Source of the DNA: Norana najaformis
Lineage: Eukaryota; Annelida; Clitellata; Crassiclitellata; Hormogastridae
Assembly: GCA_964023275.1 (NCBI GenBank)
Contig: OZ029927.1
Location: forward strand, 2,713,715 to 2,777,714
DNA length: 64,000 bases
Direction of reading: 5' to 3'
Shown: one piece after another, positions 11,540 to 23,650 of the stretch
How the letters are laid out: each line of letters starts with the position of its first letter
Numbering within the stretch: the stretch's first letter is position 1
Made by a program: the position numbers and the translations under genes
Notes under the pieces: generated by a model
The model's input: the letters and a program-made list of their open reading frames with translations, nothing else
Database searches by the model: none
Told to the model about the DNA's origin: nothing

Positions 11540-11800
11540 GCTTATTTAAGAGATTTTAATATCGGGCTAACACGGCCCGCACAAGGAGACCTTAAATGAT
11601 GTGATTGTACATGGTTTTTATATAGCGACCGCATGACAGCGACCCTGCTCATTTTACAATGAATTATTCGAGTGAAATCCTTCACCACCGCTGCCCGTGT
11701 GAATAGGTGTGGCACCCATTCAAACGGGCAGCAGTGACGAGGGATCTATTTCAGTGAAAATCGAACAGGGTCGAAGCCATACGGTCGCTATAGAAAAATG
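11540..11800. mobile_element. Foldback arrangement of MITE-like family A
   Basis: Two opposed copies: tatagcgaccgcatgacagc, gaccctgctcattttac and ccaccgctgcccgt read forward from about 11622, and acgggcagcagtgacgag, gaacagggtcgaagccatac and ggtcgctata read as their reverse complement to about 11794. The whole can pair into a long imperfect hairpin. A third partial piece (atcgggctaacacggcccgc) lies at 11560-11605 in minus orientation. Confidence 0.75.
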
Positions 11801-12411
11801 TGTAGCCTAGTTAATACATGTACTAGTGCTTCCTTAAATGCAGTATCGTATTGGCCTATATATACAATTCCTAGGTGTTGCTCAGCTCAGATGAGCAGAT
11901 GTTTAACGCGAAATTCGGCGAACACGAACTGTTCACACCAGTCCCTTGCATTTGGTGTTAAACGATTTGCACTGTACAGCGTACCTATTACAATCCCTCG
12001 CAATTGTAACCCAGCGCTTTAAGACTGCAATTTTCCACGTAATGGTAACTAAGCTGCCTGATATTGCCGAGTCACAGGCGTTCTAGTAGCCGCAGCATAG
12101 TACTACGTTTTGCAGTAGCAGTATATCAGACTATAGTAATGAGTAATGTAACAAAACAACTGGCATCACTCTGGCACCTCCCAAAGGTGCTATCAAACTG
12201 AACTAACCAAGTGTGACAGTGCCGGGATAGTTCCGACTAAAGCCGATCGTCCAAGGAGGATTTTGAATGGATCTGCTCCTCCAGGAAGCCAGTGCACTAC
12301 GTGCTTCTTGCACATAACCGAATTTACTGAAGTAGCCTATTTCGGTTGGTTGGCCACTATTCCGGCGACAGAATCAAGGACCAACTGCAGCTAACGTATT
12401 CTGAACTTATA

Positions 12412-12530
12412 AGCAGCAGCAGCATTATAATTAGTGGTGGTGGTAGTAGTAGTAGTAGCATTATTATTATTATTAGTGGTAGTAGAAGTAGTAGTAGTAG
12501 TAGCACTAGCATCAGCAGCATCAGTAGTAA
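12412..12530. repeat. Mixed AGC/GTA/ATT trinucleotide microsatellite
   Basis: Runs of agcagc, ggtggtggtagtagtagtag, ttattattatta, agtagtagtagtagtag and agcatcagcagcatcag follow one another in a single tract. Confidence 0.9.
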
Positions 12531-13844
12531 ATATAAGGTCTACATAATGTTTAGCACAGGTATTAAAGAACCAAAGTACAGAAATTGTGGATAAAACAGA
12601 CAGATGGATGCACAGATGAACATTATTATTATAAACACACAGCATGGGTCATTACAATGGGATATCTGAAAGTACAATTTTGCAACAAAGTTACTGTTTA
12701 CATTGTAAACAAGTAGACCTATATCTTCAAAACAAATCTAGAACACTGATCAACAGCATAAAAACCAAATGAATAAAGCTACTTTGTTGTTCAACAAATG
12801 TCCTGCTGTTGCTACCACTTTGCTATTTTCAAAAATAGCAATTTTAAACTAAACGGTGTTAGTAACTAAACAAAACTAACCTTAAAAACAAAACAAAATC
12901 ATCAAAAACTAAGCTGCTGAAACCAAGAAAACAATTAAAACTTATGGTACATTAAGACTTTTGCTGTACATAATGAGCATTAAAACTTTAAGTATATTTA
13001 ATTCTTACAACATTAGTACACGCATTTTAAGCAGCCCAATCTATTCGAAAATTTTTGAAAATTTTGCAGTGTGACTAAATTTAACATGTGTTTGATATAT
13101 TTGCAATATATTATGGATTGCATTTCAAATCAGCTGATCTAGCTCTAGGTTTTTTTAACGATCAAGTAAATGCCTTTCATTTAACAACTCGTCATTCAAT
13201 GGTTATTCACTGACTACTAAATACAAATTTGCAGATATTCATGTTGTCGTGTTGCCAAGCCTTAATACTGCATATGCACTTGTCATGTATACTTTTTGTT
13301 ACATGCAAAGGAAGCCTTCTTAACTTAATATAGTAGACACAAATGAAGGCAACTCAGTTAGTCTTCACATGCATTGTTGCAAAGAACACTGGTTTTACTG
13401 CACCAGCGTTGTTTTACAACACCAGTATAACTGCAAGCAATGTTGTAACAATACTGCTAAGCACCTTAGTAAAATGTTTTCCTGAAGAGATGACCTTAAA
13501 GAGGCACAATTTAGCATTTAATTTGGCGATTAACACAAACTTTTTGAATGAAACTACTTCAGTACACTTTAGTTCACTATCACGGAAATAAGGATAGAGA
13601 AAAATTCATATTTCTCCACTATGGCTAAATCAAATGGCAATTTATCACCAGAAATGTGAAGCTCCCACCTAAATGTTTTTTCTTTTGAAGTCAATTTTTT
13701 GCCTAAGAAAATCCACGAACCACTATAGTGTTTCTTGACAAATTGCCAGAATTTTGTGTGTGAAAAATCGCCGTAACATATTATTATCATGATAAAACAA
13801 AACTTCACAGCATAATGCAATACCATTACGGTACCATTACAGTG

Positions 13845-14335
13845 ATGTAGTCAAGTCCACCTAAGCCAAGTCCGATTCAAGTCTGAGCTGGGAGGAGTTC
13901 AAGTCTGAGTCATCCAGCAATCAAGTCCGAGTCACTAGAAATTGAGTCGAAGTCCAAGAATATCACAACACAATGAAGTACGCAATTCAAAACAAAAGTA
14001 ATATTAATGCAGGAAGAAGTGTCATTGTAATTTGTCTACATTGCACTTTAAAAAGACAAAACTGGACAGAGTTTTGTTCGACAGTCTTGCACGATGAGGA
14101 TATATAAAACATCCTCATTGCCAAACACTTTGGTTCACGAGAATCACTCAATTTGGGTGCATAAGTAAGCAAGCCTACCAGTCACATTACTGACACTAGT
14201 TTTTTTAAGTCATGACTCAGAACTCAAGTCATTGAGTCAATTCAAGTCCAGGGTTTCGAGTCCCCATCCATGTCATGATAGCCCTAGTCTGAGTCAAAAA
14301 AGGACTGAAGTCCTAAATCACCCAATCAAGTGAAG
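13845..14335. repeat. CAAGTC/GAGTC word clusters flanking a spacer
   Basis: The pentamer aagtc or gagtc appears densely at 13845-13965 and again at 14205-14335, with an ordinary spacer between. Composition suggests the two ends of one non-coding repeat element. Inverted matches (gactcagaactcaagtc) are present in the right cluster. Confidence 0.5.
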
Positions 14336-14398
14336 ATAAAGCTCAAGACAGGCAGATTAAAGCTTACAAGGTTCCTTCACAGCTCCACTGCACAACTG

Positions 14399-17300
14399 TT
14401 ATTCATAAGCAACCAATGCTGATGTCAAGCAGGTCATGATGTCATAATCTGGCTCTTGCGGACAGAATCTGCTACAACTTCGATAAATAAGCTCGTCTCC
14501 CTTATGCAGCTTTCATGCGGCACTAATAAATTTTGCAGGTCTACATTCAGATGCCCTATTGATCTGTATAGCTACACACTGGCATAAAGTTTCTGACTGC
14601 AAATGATATACGTGCTTGTGAAAAGAACAGTTTTACTCTAATGGCGGTACACGTATGATAAATTGACTGTGTATAACCCCTATAAAAAATTAGAGGGGTA
14701 TGTTCTTGTACGTGATGCCTGGAAAAACACACAACATCTCAAACAGGAGATTTGCTGCTGTCAAAGCTGTGTTGCCAGATGGATCGTATGGTGGCGACAC
14801 CTACAAACACAACGCCACCATTGTCAGGTCATTCCTTTCTAAGATCATTGACTTCTTCAAACATCAGAGCCATTATAGTCATTTAGAAGCATGCAAAGTA
14901 ATGAAATCATTGTTCAAACCGCCACTGCGAGAAAACCCATGAAATTAATCACATTAGTAATCGTTTACTACTATTGATTTTTAAATGTGCAGTTTTAAAA
15001 TGGTGCAGTACTTATTAATTATTTTTTTTAATAGAAGATCTGCTGCCATGTTCATGAGGAATCATTTCTACCACTGGGAAGAAGCTGCAAATTGCACAGC
15101 TATTCTGTCCTCATAAGACAGTCTAAAGGTCAGAGTGCTGAACTGTCAATCCAGAGGGTGGGGGGTTCAAATCCACAACAGGGCAGAAAGATGTTTCACA
15201 ATTTCTGCTCCCCTTGCACCCTTAGCGAACTCAGCCATATAACGGGTACACTGACTATACACTGTTAGTGGGAAGATCAGACAGTGAGGAGAGGACTGGC
15301 CACCCAACTTCATATGCCGAGACTAAGAAAGTGAAGATGCTCACACTTTATACTGATGGCTGCCTCCTGGAGTTTAGCTTAGCTGTCTGCATACAGTTTT
15401 GGCTATTGGAACTTTTGGCCCAACATATTAAGATGGCTTCCACATCTTGGAAATCATCTAGCCCAGACCCTGGAAATATCAGGGAGATTATATTTCTTCA
15501 CTATTGTTTATGTAAGGCCATCCAGCACTTCAAAGTATCTTTGCCGCAGAGGAAAACATCAGCAAAGACATCCTACTTTAGCGCAAAATTCTCAATAACT
15601 GCCATAATAATGAAGGATCACATATACATCAGGTAAAAATATATTACTGTACTTTCCCAACTACCCTGCCCCACACACCTCCACCATATCTCCTCCTACG
15701 ATATTCAGGCCTCTGCAGCCCTGTATGATCTCCAGAGCTTGTATGGTTGTCAGTCCACCAATTTCCGGAGTCCCTGAAAGAAACAATGTCACAGATTAAG
15801 ATCTCTTCTCAGTACACCTAAAGAAAATTCTTTCACAGTATCGTAATCACATCCTGGGTACTGGTATACACGTGAAGTGACAAATTGCAAAACACTTTCT
15901 CACTGCCACTGCAGCTTATTAAAATGATTAATGCCAGTGATGATTATTGCATTCAGGGTACAGTTTGTTGAAAAGAAGGGGAATTTCTCCCTCACTGGTT
16001 TATGAAGTTAATCTCAATGGCCGACACCTCAGGGAAAACCTGTTTTTCCCTGCACTGTACATGATGCGCCAAGCACAGAAGGCATGTTTAGGGGCCAAAT
16101 TTTGATCTGGTGGATAATGGATATTATGGAAATATTTCTCATGGTCAAGTCCTCGATCATTGGCTCAGCGCCGGACTATATCAATGAGCTCATCAAGCCG
16201 GTTGCTGATCAACCTGGTCGACAGAGACTATGATCGGCGACACATGGTCAACTCATTGTACCCCGTTCTCATACGTCTGCTTGGCCTTCTCCACTATGAG
16301 GCCATCTCTCTGGAACACTCTTCCACCAGACATCCGATCTCTTGCCAGTTCAACAGTTCAAGAAACATTTTCTGCCTGTCTCAAGACGTTCCTATTTAGA
16401 GACCGTTAGGTAGCCGTGCTGCAGCGCCTTTGTGAGTTACTTAAAAGGCGCTTTACAAATTGAGTGACACATACATACATACAATGGATGTAGGGAGTCA
16501 TAGTCTTTTCCATAGGATAGCCCAGCAAAGTGTGCCATGCTGGGTCTGTAATCAAAAGATTGCAATTTCAAGCCTTCTGGAACAATTCCATTGTTTGTGC
16601 ACAGGTGACCCCATCACCAAATGGAATAATTTGGTACCAGCATAAGCTGGGAAGTAAATGGCAAGTCCTGAGATGCACTTGCTCGTGTCCAAGACCTCGG
16701 GATTCATCCACTGCCAGGTCAAGGGCTGAAGTGAAGCAAATCAGTGCCTCCCCCTAAGTTCCACTATGTTACACGGGAGCTTCACTTTACTTACTTTGAA
16801 AATTCCAAATGGTCATTAAAAAAGTAAATGTCGTAAAAGTATAAAACAAGGTCATCCAAAAGTAAAAATTGGCTTCAAAATATTTTTTAAATTTTAAAAA
16901 TGCTCATTAAAATAAATTTTCACTTGTGCAAAGTAAATTTGGAGAAAGCTGCTTCACTTGGATCCACCCTTATAGGCCTTACTCCCAATGCGTGGGCCCA
17001 CAAATCACGTCCTGAATATGAATGATGATGTCAATAAAAAACAGTTAAAACATGTTCATGACTATGTTTTGATTAGTAAATTAATAATATACATTTTGCA
17101 TCTTGCTTCATGTTTCCTAATGGAGAAGTTCTGCAACTGAATGATTTGTGTTTGCATTTGCGCTTTAATGACCATTCTTCAAGCAATACTCTGCAGTGAA
17201 CCATTACCTATATACTTATTTACTTTACCTAGGCACTTAATCTGTATTCATAGAACAGATATTGTGATTGGGACACAAGAGTCACGGAACTATGCCAGAA

Positions 17301-20300
17301 TGTGCAAAGGAACCTGTGCCAGGAGCAAAACATGGATCCAAAGCATCAATGTCGAAGCTTATGTAGACGAAACCCTTTCCCAGGTACTCCCTCAGCTCAT
17401 TCATAAGAGGAATCAGTGATTTGTGGTAGCACAGCTTGGCTGGAATCAAACGAAAGCCCTAAACATCAAAACAAACACAGACGAAAATTAACGATCATGA
17501 AATAAATTGAAACTATCACTTTCTCTTGTTCTTTCAGACACAATACATAGTTCTTCTTCTTCGAGCATATGTGGTTCGTGCCCAGCCAATTGCAAGCATC
17601 ACAGCCAGTGAGATGAAGTGTCAACGGTCTGCCATGGTCTACTAATAACAGACACTTGGGTATGGCCGGAATGTTCACGGACACAAGCTGCTTGTTGCAA
17701 ATGTGCACTTAATGATGCCTGCCTATTTCCAAAATATACTAAAACCCTATGAAATAAATGATGTAGCTGCAGTTAACACCCACGTTCATATTCTTTTACA
17801 GAAATTCTTCAGAAGCATGGTTGTGGGGGTTGAAGGATCTTTCAGCCGAAGTTCAATCCATCAACAGAACATTTTTTCATCTTTCAACTTATTTTGGGAC
17901 TTATTAAATGAAACCACAAAAACGAAGGCCTGAGATGGCCTGATATCCCATCCAAATAACTTACTAACTGCTCTCAGCACTGATCAACTTCACTCTGTGT
18001 CACTGCCACAGCATCAAGATGTGTGTATTTGTCAAACCACGCACTGACCTTTGACATTGGCCATTCATAGTCTTCCACTGAGTGACCTGATCCCCTCATT
18101 CCGATCTGAACCACTCGTTTTGGATCGATGCATCCGTCCTCCAGTGCCCTTCGGAATGTTGTTCCATGTGCAATTGAACAGTTATTCATGTGCTCATTGA
18201 CGTCACAATGCGCATCAATATGAATCAATCCGACTGGACCGTACTTCTCCTGTCAATCAAATACCACACATAATAACTGAACGTAAAAATAACTGAGTCT
18301 TTTTTTAAAAATTCATTGCTAACACAAAAATATCAAGAAAATAAACTAATAAAATGAAAATAGTTAATTAATTTGTTAAATTGTGAAATCACTCATAAAA
18401 TATAATAACAATAATAAATCAGTCATAAAATACAATAACTAATTTTATTCACCTGGTGACACACAGAAAAAATAATGAAAATAACCAAATGAAAAATAGC
18501 AATAATGAAAAAGTTGTATTACAGCAACATGGTGCTAATGCTGTACATAAAGAGAGGGAAGCCGTTAAAGCAAACGCCTATATAACGTTCTAGAAGAAGG
18601 GATAGCGTCAGAGAAATTCTCTAGAAGCAGCATTAAAGGAAAAGAAAAGAATCTGGTTGTAACCAGTGTTTCCAGATATTATGGTACACTTAAAAGTGCA
18701 GGCATTTCCAACTGGCAATCGTGTATATTATTCAGAATATCCAAAAGAGCAGTTTATTTTCATCTACCAAGAACAGGTCAATGACTGAAGACTGATCAGA
18801 CATCATTCACAATCATGTCCACAAATTAACCTTGACAGCTTGAAGTATTGGATATGTGATGGTGTGATCACCGCCAATCGTCAACAGCTTGCAACCGGTT
18901 GACATGAGCTCAGAAAATCGCGTCTTGATGTCGTTGGCCGCTGCCGCAACATCATACATCGTCAGGTAGACATCACCTGCATCAGCAACTTTCAGTGTCT
19001 CGTAAGGTGATGCTCCTGTCCACATTTAAAAAGAACAGTTAAGCGATGTAGTGTACAACAGAACTTTTGACAGTCTGCCAAAGAATAGCAGAGTGGATAG
19101 TCTAATAAAGTGCCTTCTAAGTATCTCACACAAGCATTCCCTACAGTGGCCTAAATGAAGTTGAAGTCATTAAGAACAAACAGTTCATCAGTAAGCAAAT
19201 AACTAGAAGAGTCACCACTGGTGGGCTTCCCCACACATGTATAACCCAACCACAGGATGTATGCAGAGTTTTACACCAGGTCCATCAAGCAAAAACTGGT
19301 AACTAGGTTTATATGCTATACAATCCGTGCGAAAACATTGTCTGGCTGCTGCCTCTGAATTATGCAATTTACCACACAACAGAAATATGCCTTCATAGTA
19401 GCTATTAAATTATAATCATACACATAACTGTAATTGTAACTCCTTAGAGGTTCTCTGCATATGGCTATAAATCAGATGCACAAGACGTGTTCCGAGTTGA
19501 TTAAAATGTATCTGGTAATGCTGCTGCCACTAACTGGAACCAAGCAAATTTCAGTAAGGAGATTGTTCCAGAAAGACAGTCAAAAGCCCAACATGCAAGG
19601 GCCCCTCAAATAACCACATGTTTACATGCCAGTGGAAGCACCATACACAAGCAATACACTGCTTATACTGTTCTAATCTGTGATCCAAAGACTGAGGGTT
19701 CAAGTCTGCTCAGCTGACTCAGTGTAATGTCAGCCATGCAGCCTGGTGAAGGACTCTGTGCAAGTTGATTGTGCACATTGGCCTTTGTCACCAAGCAGCA
19801 CCATCTGGTACAGACATCGCCTTGGAAACAAACAGCAAGTCCTGCTATGCGTTAGCAAGGAGCGATCCCTAAGTCCAGGACATAGGAATTCCCCCACTGA
19901 CTCAACGGCATTAGAGATTTGAAAGTAAGCATGTAGCCTGCATTCCACTACAGGTTACGGAAACTGTACTTTAGTTAAAGCACCTCACCTTACTGGAGCT
20001 ACAAAAGTAACAGAATGTGATAAGAATAAAGAAGCAGAAATACAGGCTTAAAACAGGCAGATTAAAGCACACTGAATGAGATACAGACAAGATACAGGCT
20101 GACAAGTGAACAGACAGACCAGCTGTCAGCCAATTGACAGACCATAGAAATAAAAGTACATACGTAGAACCCTTATAGAAACTGCTTTGACTCTTTCTTA
20201 CCTGTTTCCTTATTAAATGCTCTGACCAGATGCGACTCTTGTCTCACCTGTCGGGGGCCAAATCGAGCACCTGGCCGATTGGAAGTTCCCTGATCGAAAG

Positions 20301-20850
20301 GAACCCCAACAAAGCAAACATCAAGACCTAGAAAGTAAAGCACCACCACTTTAATTTGACAACATTAGACCATTGTATCTCTCCTTTCACCCCACATATC
20401 ATGCAGGGTTCAGTAGCATAACTATGGGCCTGCCTGGAGATCACTGCTAGATGCACGTGACATTCTCTCTACTTCTCGTCAGCGAAAGAGTTATCAAATA
20501 GTAAGTAAGGAGGGTTGCCACATGTCAAGTTGGAAAGTCATATTCACATCTGACCACAGAAGAAATATTTTCGATTCTAATAGTCCTGTGAATAACCATT
20601 TGTCACAGACATGTTAGAGAAAATGACTTACCTTATCCGCATGGACATGACAAACCCTAAATTTCACTCATAATCCTGCCCAAATGATGCCTCAACAACC
20701 AAAAATCACAAGAACCCATACCTCCATCTGAACGTATCATATTTCGTAGTAAGATGTATCATTATTATTATTATTATTATTATTATATTATTATTATTGT
20801 TATTATTTAAAGCACTTATAATAAGCACAATGTTGCATATAAGTGTTTTA

Positions 20851-20902
<52 letters not shown>

Positions 20903-22634
20903 GCGCTACTCTCATTCCCTGGCAGGCGGGCAGGTCTATGGTCTGGGATGTTACTGTTGTTGACACTTTGGCTGATTCTTACTTGCCTCACACAGCCACA
21001 AATGCAGGCACAGCGGCCGAGTTGGCTGCTCAGAGGAAGACCACCAAATAAACCAATTTATCGGCTTCTTATCAGTTCATCCCTTTGGCCTTCGAGACCC
21101 TTGGCCCGATAAATTTACAGGGCCTGGAGTTCTTATCTAATATGGGTGGACACTTGACCAGGGTTTCCGGAGACCCAAGGGAGACCGCTTTCCTTTTCCA
21201 ACGTGTTGCCTGCACAATTCAACGTTTTAATTTGATTGCCTTCCAGGGCACTTTTGAGGAGTCTGACATCAACGAAGATTAGCCATCCCAGAATACAATT
21301 TTTTCATCCGGATAATTTTTCAGCTTCCTGAGGGATCATACATACCTCGGGGCAAAAAAAATAATAATAATAACACCAACACTAACAACAACAACAGCAA
21401 TGTTCGCTACGGGCCAAGATGGAATCATGTAAAAGACGGGGTGAAGTAGTTAGTCTTAAGATGTGATTTAAAAGATGATAGCGAGTTTGCAAGGTGGGGC
21501 TTTTGTGGTAGATGATTCCATGTAGTGCATGTTAGCAAACAAAAATGACCTACTCTTCCACATCATAAACCAAAGTGTTTCTCACACCATAACCTCACCC
21601 ATATGACAACCCAAAACACTCATCCGATATACACAACAAACACCCACATCTCCGTAGTAGTTGTTGAAACTTCCCATTACATTGAAATGGGCTTCAAGTA
21701 CTGAAATGTTGCAACTTTGCAAGCAAAACTGACATAATCGTCCCCATCATAAACCAAAGCACGTCCAATACCATACACCTCGCCCCTGTGGCTATACGAG
21801 TATAACAGTCATCACACTTACAAACTTTATCACAGTTTACACTTACAAACTTTATCACAGTTCTTGTGCTTAATATTGTGTTTGTAGCACTGCTGTGGAA
21901 TTTTAGTTTGTTTTCCTAGCTTCAGGCGTAACAAAGTGCTCACTAGTTCCAACAGTCCCCATTAACCATATCGTAATCGTAATCTCGAGATTTCTACAGC
22001 GCCCAATGAAAGCCAAGTCACGGGAACCAGCTTATTCACAGGCACTTAGTCAAAACAAAATCGACAGGCAAAAGGTTCAGTTCCAGGTCAAGATCCAGGA
22101 GTCAGGCAGTCAGACAGTCGGACGGCTACGATAAATGGTGTTTGAAATTGAAGCGAGAAGAGAGATAAGGGAAGAGCAAGAATCAGGATGACTTTTGGAA
22201 AAGAAATTTTTCAGTCTTGAGTGAAAGACCTGCGCAGAAACTGAAAGAGGTGAAGTGTTGGCGAGTTCGTATGATTGACCAGACAACTGTCGCAATTTTA
22301 CATACAGTTTTCCCATACCGTACCTTTCGCTCCTGCCCATAGGTCTCCTCTCACGTGGAACTGTCAACCAACAAATCGCATCCTGATTGTTGAACATTCA
22401 TCTAAGAGTATGTATACCTTGTGTGTTGGTGACGACGGGCAGCCTGTACATAGACGAGATACCGGCGGGTCTGGGCAATTCATTCGCAGACAGTGGCCTG
22501 TTGTTACCGTGCGACTGCCATCTCCTTCCCCCTAGTCCACCCAACGCCACACCAGCCTCCAGAGGACCTGAAGTCGTTATACCTGGCCATCGACAAAGCC
22601 TTAACAAACACGCCGAAGACACAGTTCGCAACAT
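14399..22634 (-). CDS. AGMAT: Agmatinase-type ureohydrolase, mitochondrial (7 exons, complete)
   Basis: Exons: 22634-22418, 20327-20202, 19015-18831, 18249-18049, 17458-17314, 15773-15677 and 14468-14399; 1041 nt, 346 aa, close to the ~350 aa of animal AGMAT. Phases fit at every junction. Residues 1-40 look like a mitochondrial targeting peptide (Arg, Leu, Ala and Ser, few acidic). Family signatures: [33 protein letters not shown], the Mn-binding GGDHT (His165), [10 protein letters not shown] (Asp188, His190, Asp192) and SFDIDALDP (Asp279, Asp281), then GTPEIGGLT. The family hydrolyses agmatine to putrescine and urea; the human protein has been reassigned to linear guanidino acids, so substrate is open. 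Exons 1-6 are firm. Exon 7 is less certain: it needs an unusual donor (GGAGGT/GTGTGG) and gives a short [17 protein letters not shown] end. Splicing two bases earlier would break phase with it. Confidence 0.92.
15115..15290 (+). mobile_element. tRNA-derived SINE
   Basis: Head resembles a tRNA with A-box-like aaggtcagagtgctgaactg and B box ggttcaaatcc, followed by a non-tRNA body (ttgcacccttagcgaactca). The would-be acceptor ends do not pair, so it is not a functional tRNA. It lies in the last AGMAT intron, antisense to the gene. Confidence 0.65.
16140..16490 (+). mobile_element. 3' end of a CR1-type LINE (fragment)
   Basis: Shifting frames read [16 protein letters not shown], then [16 protein letters not shown] and [13 protein letters not shown], the typical C-terminus of CR1/L2 RT proteins. 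It is followed by a 3' UTR with aaaaggcgctttacaaattg and a (CATA)n tail. Several frameshifts; lies in AGMAT intron 5. Confidence 0.75.
16540..16765 (+). mobile_element. SINE, tRNA-like head (same family as 19665)
   Basis: Shares the ordered words tgcaatttcaagc (degenerate B box), ggcaagtcctgagatgc, gtccaagacctcggg and attcatccactgcc with 19665-19930. Lies in AGMAT intron 5. Confidence 0.5.
19665..19935 (+). mobile_element. SINE, tRNA-like head
   Basis: B-box-like gggttcaagtctgct near 19688 is followed by a body with agcaagtcctgctatgc, aagtccaggacatagg and aattcccccactgac, parallel to the copy at 16540. Lies in AGMAT intron 2. Confidence 0.55.
20758..20900. repeat. (ATT)n hairpin with palindromic centre
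   Basis: An (ATT)n arm (20760-20805) and an (AAT)n arm (20849-20900) flank a centre in which atttaaagcacttata pairs with tataagtgttttaaat around a ~17-nt loop. The whole tract can fold back on itself. Confidence 0.85.
20895..21290 (+). mobile_element. 3'-terminal RT fragment of a non-LTR retrotransposon
   Basis: Two overlapping frames read [40 protein letters not shown], then [20 protein letters not shown] and [18 protein letters not shown], ending at a stop at 21282. This is a conserved C-terminal signature of a widespread invertebrate RT polyprotein. One frameshift near 21050 separates the blocks. It sits directly after the (AAT)n arm, in AGMAT intron 1. Confidence 0.75.
21965..22310 (-). 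mobile_element. 3' tail of the L2/CR1-type LINE family, minus copy
   Basis: On the plus strand gtaatcgtaatctcgagatt, tctacagcgcccaatgaaag, aagccaagtcacgggaacc, caaaacaaaatcgacaggca and agtcttgagtgaaagacc match the 38.9-39.4 kb element in the same orientation. Ends about 110 bp before the AGMAT exon 1 donor. Confidence 0.8.
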
Positions 22635-23029
22635 GTTTTGCGTTAAAACTCCAGATTAAACCGCATTTAACTTTACTGTAAGTCGATGTAAATGCGTACC
22701 GGATTCTGAGCACTGGTGCAAAAGTCAGTTCGCAATAAACAGTTTGTAAACACGCAAGCTACTGTCAACAACAGCTGCTATCACGTGTTACGCTGAGTGG
22801 GCCAACTAAACAGCCGATGGAGCTCAACGTCTCAGCCGCTGAAACAATAATGAAGTACCATAAAACTTCTTGTAAACGCCCCCGGGCGCTTATTTGTACA
22901 AATCCTTACCACCCTGGTTGCTACTGAAGAACAGCGTTTTAAAGAGGCTAGCGTTTAGTTGTACAAATTGCATTAACCCCCGACAGCTAGTGGTGACCGG
23001 CGTTTAACTGGGATCCCGCGCTTAAAATG

Positions 23030-23275
23030 AACATCTTAACACTCCTCTTTCACAGATCCATTTCTGACTCTTTTTCTTTGTATCTCTCTCCCCTCCAGTG
23101 CCAAACATCACACACCGTAGCCGCCACGCCGTCGATGTGCCTGACTTTGGATCCTGACCTGGAACCGAACCCCTTTTGCCTATCAATTTGGTTTTAACCG
23201 AGCGCCTGTGAATAAGCTGGGCCCGTTATGTGGTTTTCGTTGGGCGCTGTAAAAATCTCCAGATTACGAATGCGA
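23030..23275 (+). mobile_element. 3' tail of the L2/CR1-type LINE family, plus copy
   Basis: Contains cacaccgtagccgccac, atcctgacctggaaccgaac, cccttttgcctatcaatttg, cgagcgcctgtgaataagct, tttcgttgggcgctgta and aatctccagattacga: the tail consensus with about 10 percent change. Tail only. Confidence 0.8.
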
Positions 23276-23494
23276 TGTTAATGTTGGCAATGCCAGAGAT
23301 CTTGGAAAATTACCTAGGCATCTGTAATATTTTCCTTGGAAAATTATTACAGAGACCGGTATAAATATTCATGAATCGTTATCCCTATGGTTACCCAACC
23401 GGCCTGGTTAGCTCCTTGGTGTATTTATGTCCTTGGGTAAATGCGCAAATGCGCGTGAGGATGCTGGCTAGCTTACCAATGGAGACTATATTTC

Positions 23495-23650
23495 AGAGAT
23501 TTAAATCTCGGGATAGCACGGTCCGCACACGGGAACTTAAATGGCTTGACGCCTATTGAAACGGGCAAAGGTGGCGAAGGATTTCACCCGATTAATTCAT
23601 TGAAAATAAGCAGGGTCGAGGAAATACAGTCGCTATCTAAAAACGTGTAT
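23495..23650 (-). mobile_element. MITE-like repeat, family A, minus copy
   Basis: Plus-strand reading gatttaaatctcgggatagc, acggtccgcacacgggaac, gaaggatttcacccgattaa and agcagggtcgaggaaataca then gtcgctat is the reverse complement of the 28925 copy, block for block. Confidence 0.75.

Larger units (their letters stand above)
11801..14398. other. Intergenic; microsatellites and AAGTC-rich repeat, no gene seen
   Basis: Between the coiled-coil gene and AGMAT. It holds a mixed AGC/GTA/ATT trinucleotide run (about 12412-12530) and a region rich in caagtc/gagtc words (13845-14335). Short ORFs at 13343-13591 and 13826-13569 have no recognisable content and AT-rich codon use. Confidence 0.5.

Noticed and set aside
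14700..14942. 80-codon plus-strand ORF starting [12 protein letters not shown]
   Set aside because: Protein-like in part, but no homology recognised, no splice support, and it lies inside an AGMAT intron; left unannotated.
20629..20720. Possible additional AGMAT exon with a good GATAAG/GTAAGT donor
   Set aside because: The upstream sequence has stops in the needed frame, and exon 1 at 22634-22418 joins exon 2 directly in phase with the family sequence.
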